This document shows positions 4,953-5,335 of a stretch of 5,335 bases of DNA, piece after piece. Positions within the stretch are counted from its first letter, which is position 1. Each line of letters opens with the position of its first letter. Under the pieces are notes generated by a model that saw only the letters and a program-made list of their open reading frames with translations, ran no database searches and had not been told where the DNA came from. The stretch comes from Alphaproteobacteria bacterium (GTDB lineage: Bacteria > Pseudomonadota > Alphaproteobacteria > JAJTHO01), in assembly GCA_021297975.1 (NCBI GenBank), contig JAJTHO010000124.1:1-5335 (forward strand), read 5' to 3'. The position numbers and the translations under genes are program-made.

Positions 4953-5335
4953 ATGACAACATCCACCATCCCCAAATTGGACTGGGGTACGATAAAACAG
5001 CAGCTGCGCCGCGATGTCGGCGAGGCCGCGTACCGCAGCTGGTTACAGCCCTTAGAGCTGCTTGATAGCCTCAGCCCCGGTGAAATTCGCCTGTCGGTTC
5101 CCACTAAATTCATGCGCAATTGGATTGAAACGCATTACGGCGAGCGTATCCGCACGCTGGTGCGCGCCGCCGTGCCGGGTATTGCCGCTGTTGAAATGGT
5201 TATCAGCAGCACACTCTACCGCGATGAAGCCAGCAACCCCGCATCCGCCGCCCAAGACACTGCCCTTGCTGCCAACGACCCCGGACGCGGCCACATCCCC
5301 AGCTATAACCCGGTCATCCCCGCCCAGCCCGCCGC
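4953..5335 (+). CDS. dnaA: Chromosomal replication initiator DnaA (N-terminal part; gene runs off window)
   Basis: DnaA is the AAA+ initiator that binds DnaA boxes at the origin, melts the DNA and loads the helicase. The 127 visible residues cover domain I and the start of domain II. Domain I (about 9-87) is clear: WGTIKQQLRRDVGEAAYRSW at 11-30, then LQPLELLDSLSPGEIRLSVP (31-50), and TKFMRNWIETHYGERI (51-66). This domain mediates self-association and contact with the helicase or regulators. From about residue 90 the sequence becomes Ala/Pro/Asn-rich and unconserved, as is normal for the flexible domain II. The AAA+ and DNA-binding domains would lie beyond the right edge. The ATG at 4953 is preceded by TAAGG with a seven-base gap. 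The rpsT-dnaA order and the perfect DnaA box upstream of rpsT support the identification. Confidence 0.97.
   Translation, partial: MTTSTIPKLDWGTIKQQLRRDVGEAAYRSWLQPLELLDSLSPGEIRLSVPTKFMRNWIETHYGERIRTLVRAAVPGIAAVEMVISSTLYRDEASNPASAAQDTALAANDPGRGHIPSYNPVIPAQPA

Overview
The window holds six protein-coding genes. Five belong to the bacterial core set: lptD, rplM, rpsI, rpsT and the start of dnaA, all on the plus strand. The sixth is a partial gene on the minus strand at the left edge that resembles the central part of pyruvate phosphate dikinase (PPDK). The rpsT-dnaA order, an S9 with a long N-terminal extension, and the styles of LptD, S20 and DnaA domain I all suggest an alphaproteobacterium (inference; no search was run). 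LptD shows the cell is Gram-negative with a lipopolysaccharide outer membrane. I see no tRNA, rRNA, CRISPR array, insertion sequence or phage gene.

Layout. Positions 1-932 (minus) encode a PEP-utilising protein with the phosphohistidine domain and the start of the PEP-binding barrel of PPDK, but no ATP-grasp domain in front. Positions 933-1127 form a divergent intergenic region with a 30-bp stretch of pure A/T centred on a 12-bp palindrome. lptD (1128-3383) follows and ends in a hairpin that overlaps its stop codon. rplM (3459-3926) and rpsI (3960-4478) form a tight pair behind a good sigma-70-like promoter. A 111-bp gap then carries a long hairpin, a second promoter-like sequence and a perfect TTATCCACA DnaA box. 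rpsT (4590-4856) and dnaA (from 4953, cut by the right edge) follow.

How it fits together. L13, S9 and S20 are translation components, and DnaA starts chromosome replication. The DnaA box lies in the spacer of the putative promoter ahead of rpsT-dnaA, which suggests DnaA feedback on this unit and a possible link between ribosome production and replication initiation (inference). LptD works separately, placing lipopolysaccharide in the outer leaflet. The PPDK-like gene differs from its neighbours in base composition, orientation and domain content.

Most of the window is ordinary core genome. The points that merit a second look are the ATP-grasp-less PPDK-like gene, the DnaA box within the rpsT promoter, the hairpin between rpsI and rpsT, and the identical geometry of the two ribosomal promoters. 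I do not see convincing evidence of a wholly new multi-gene system.
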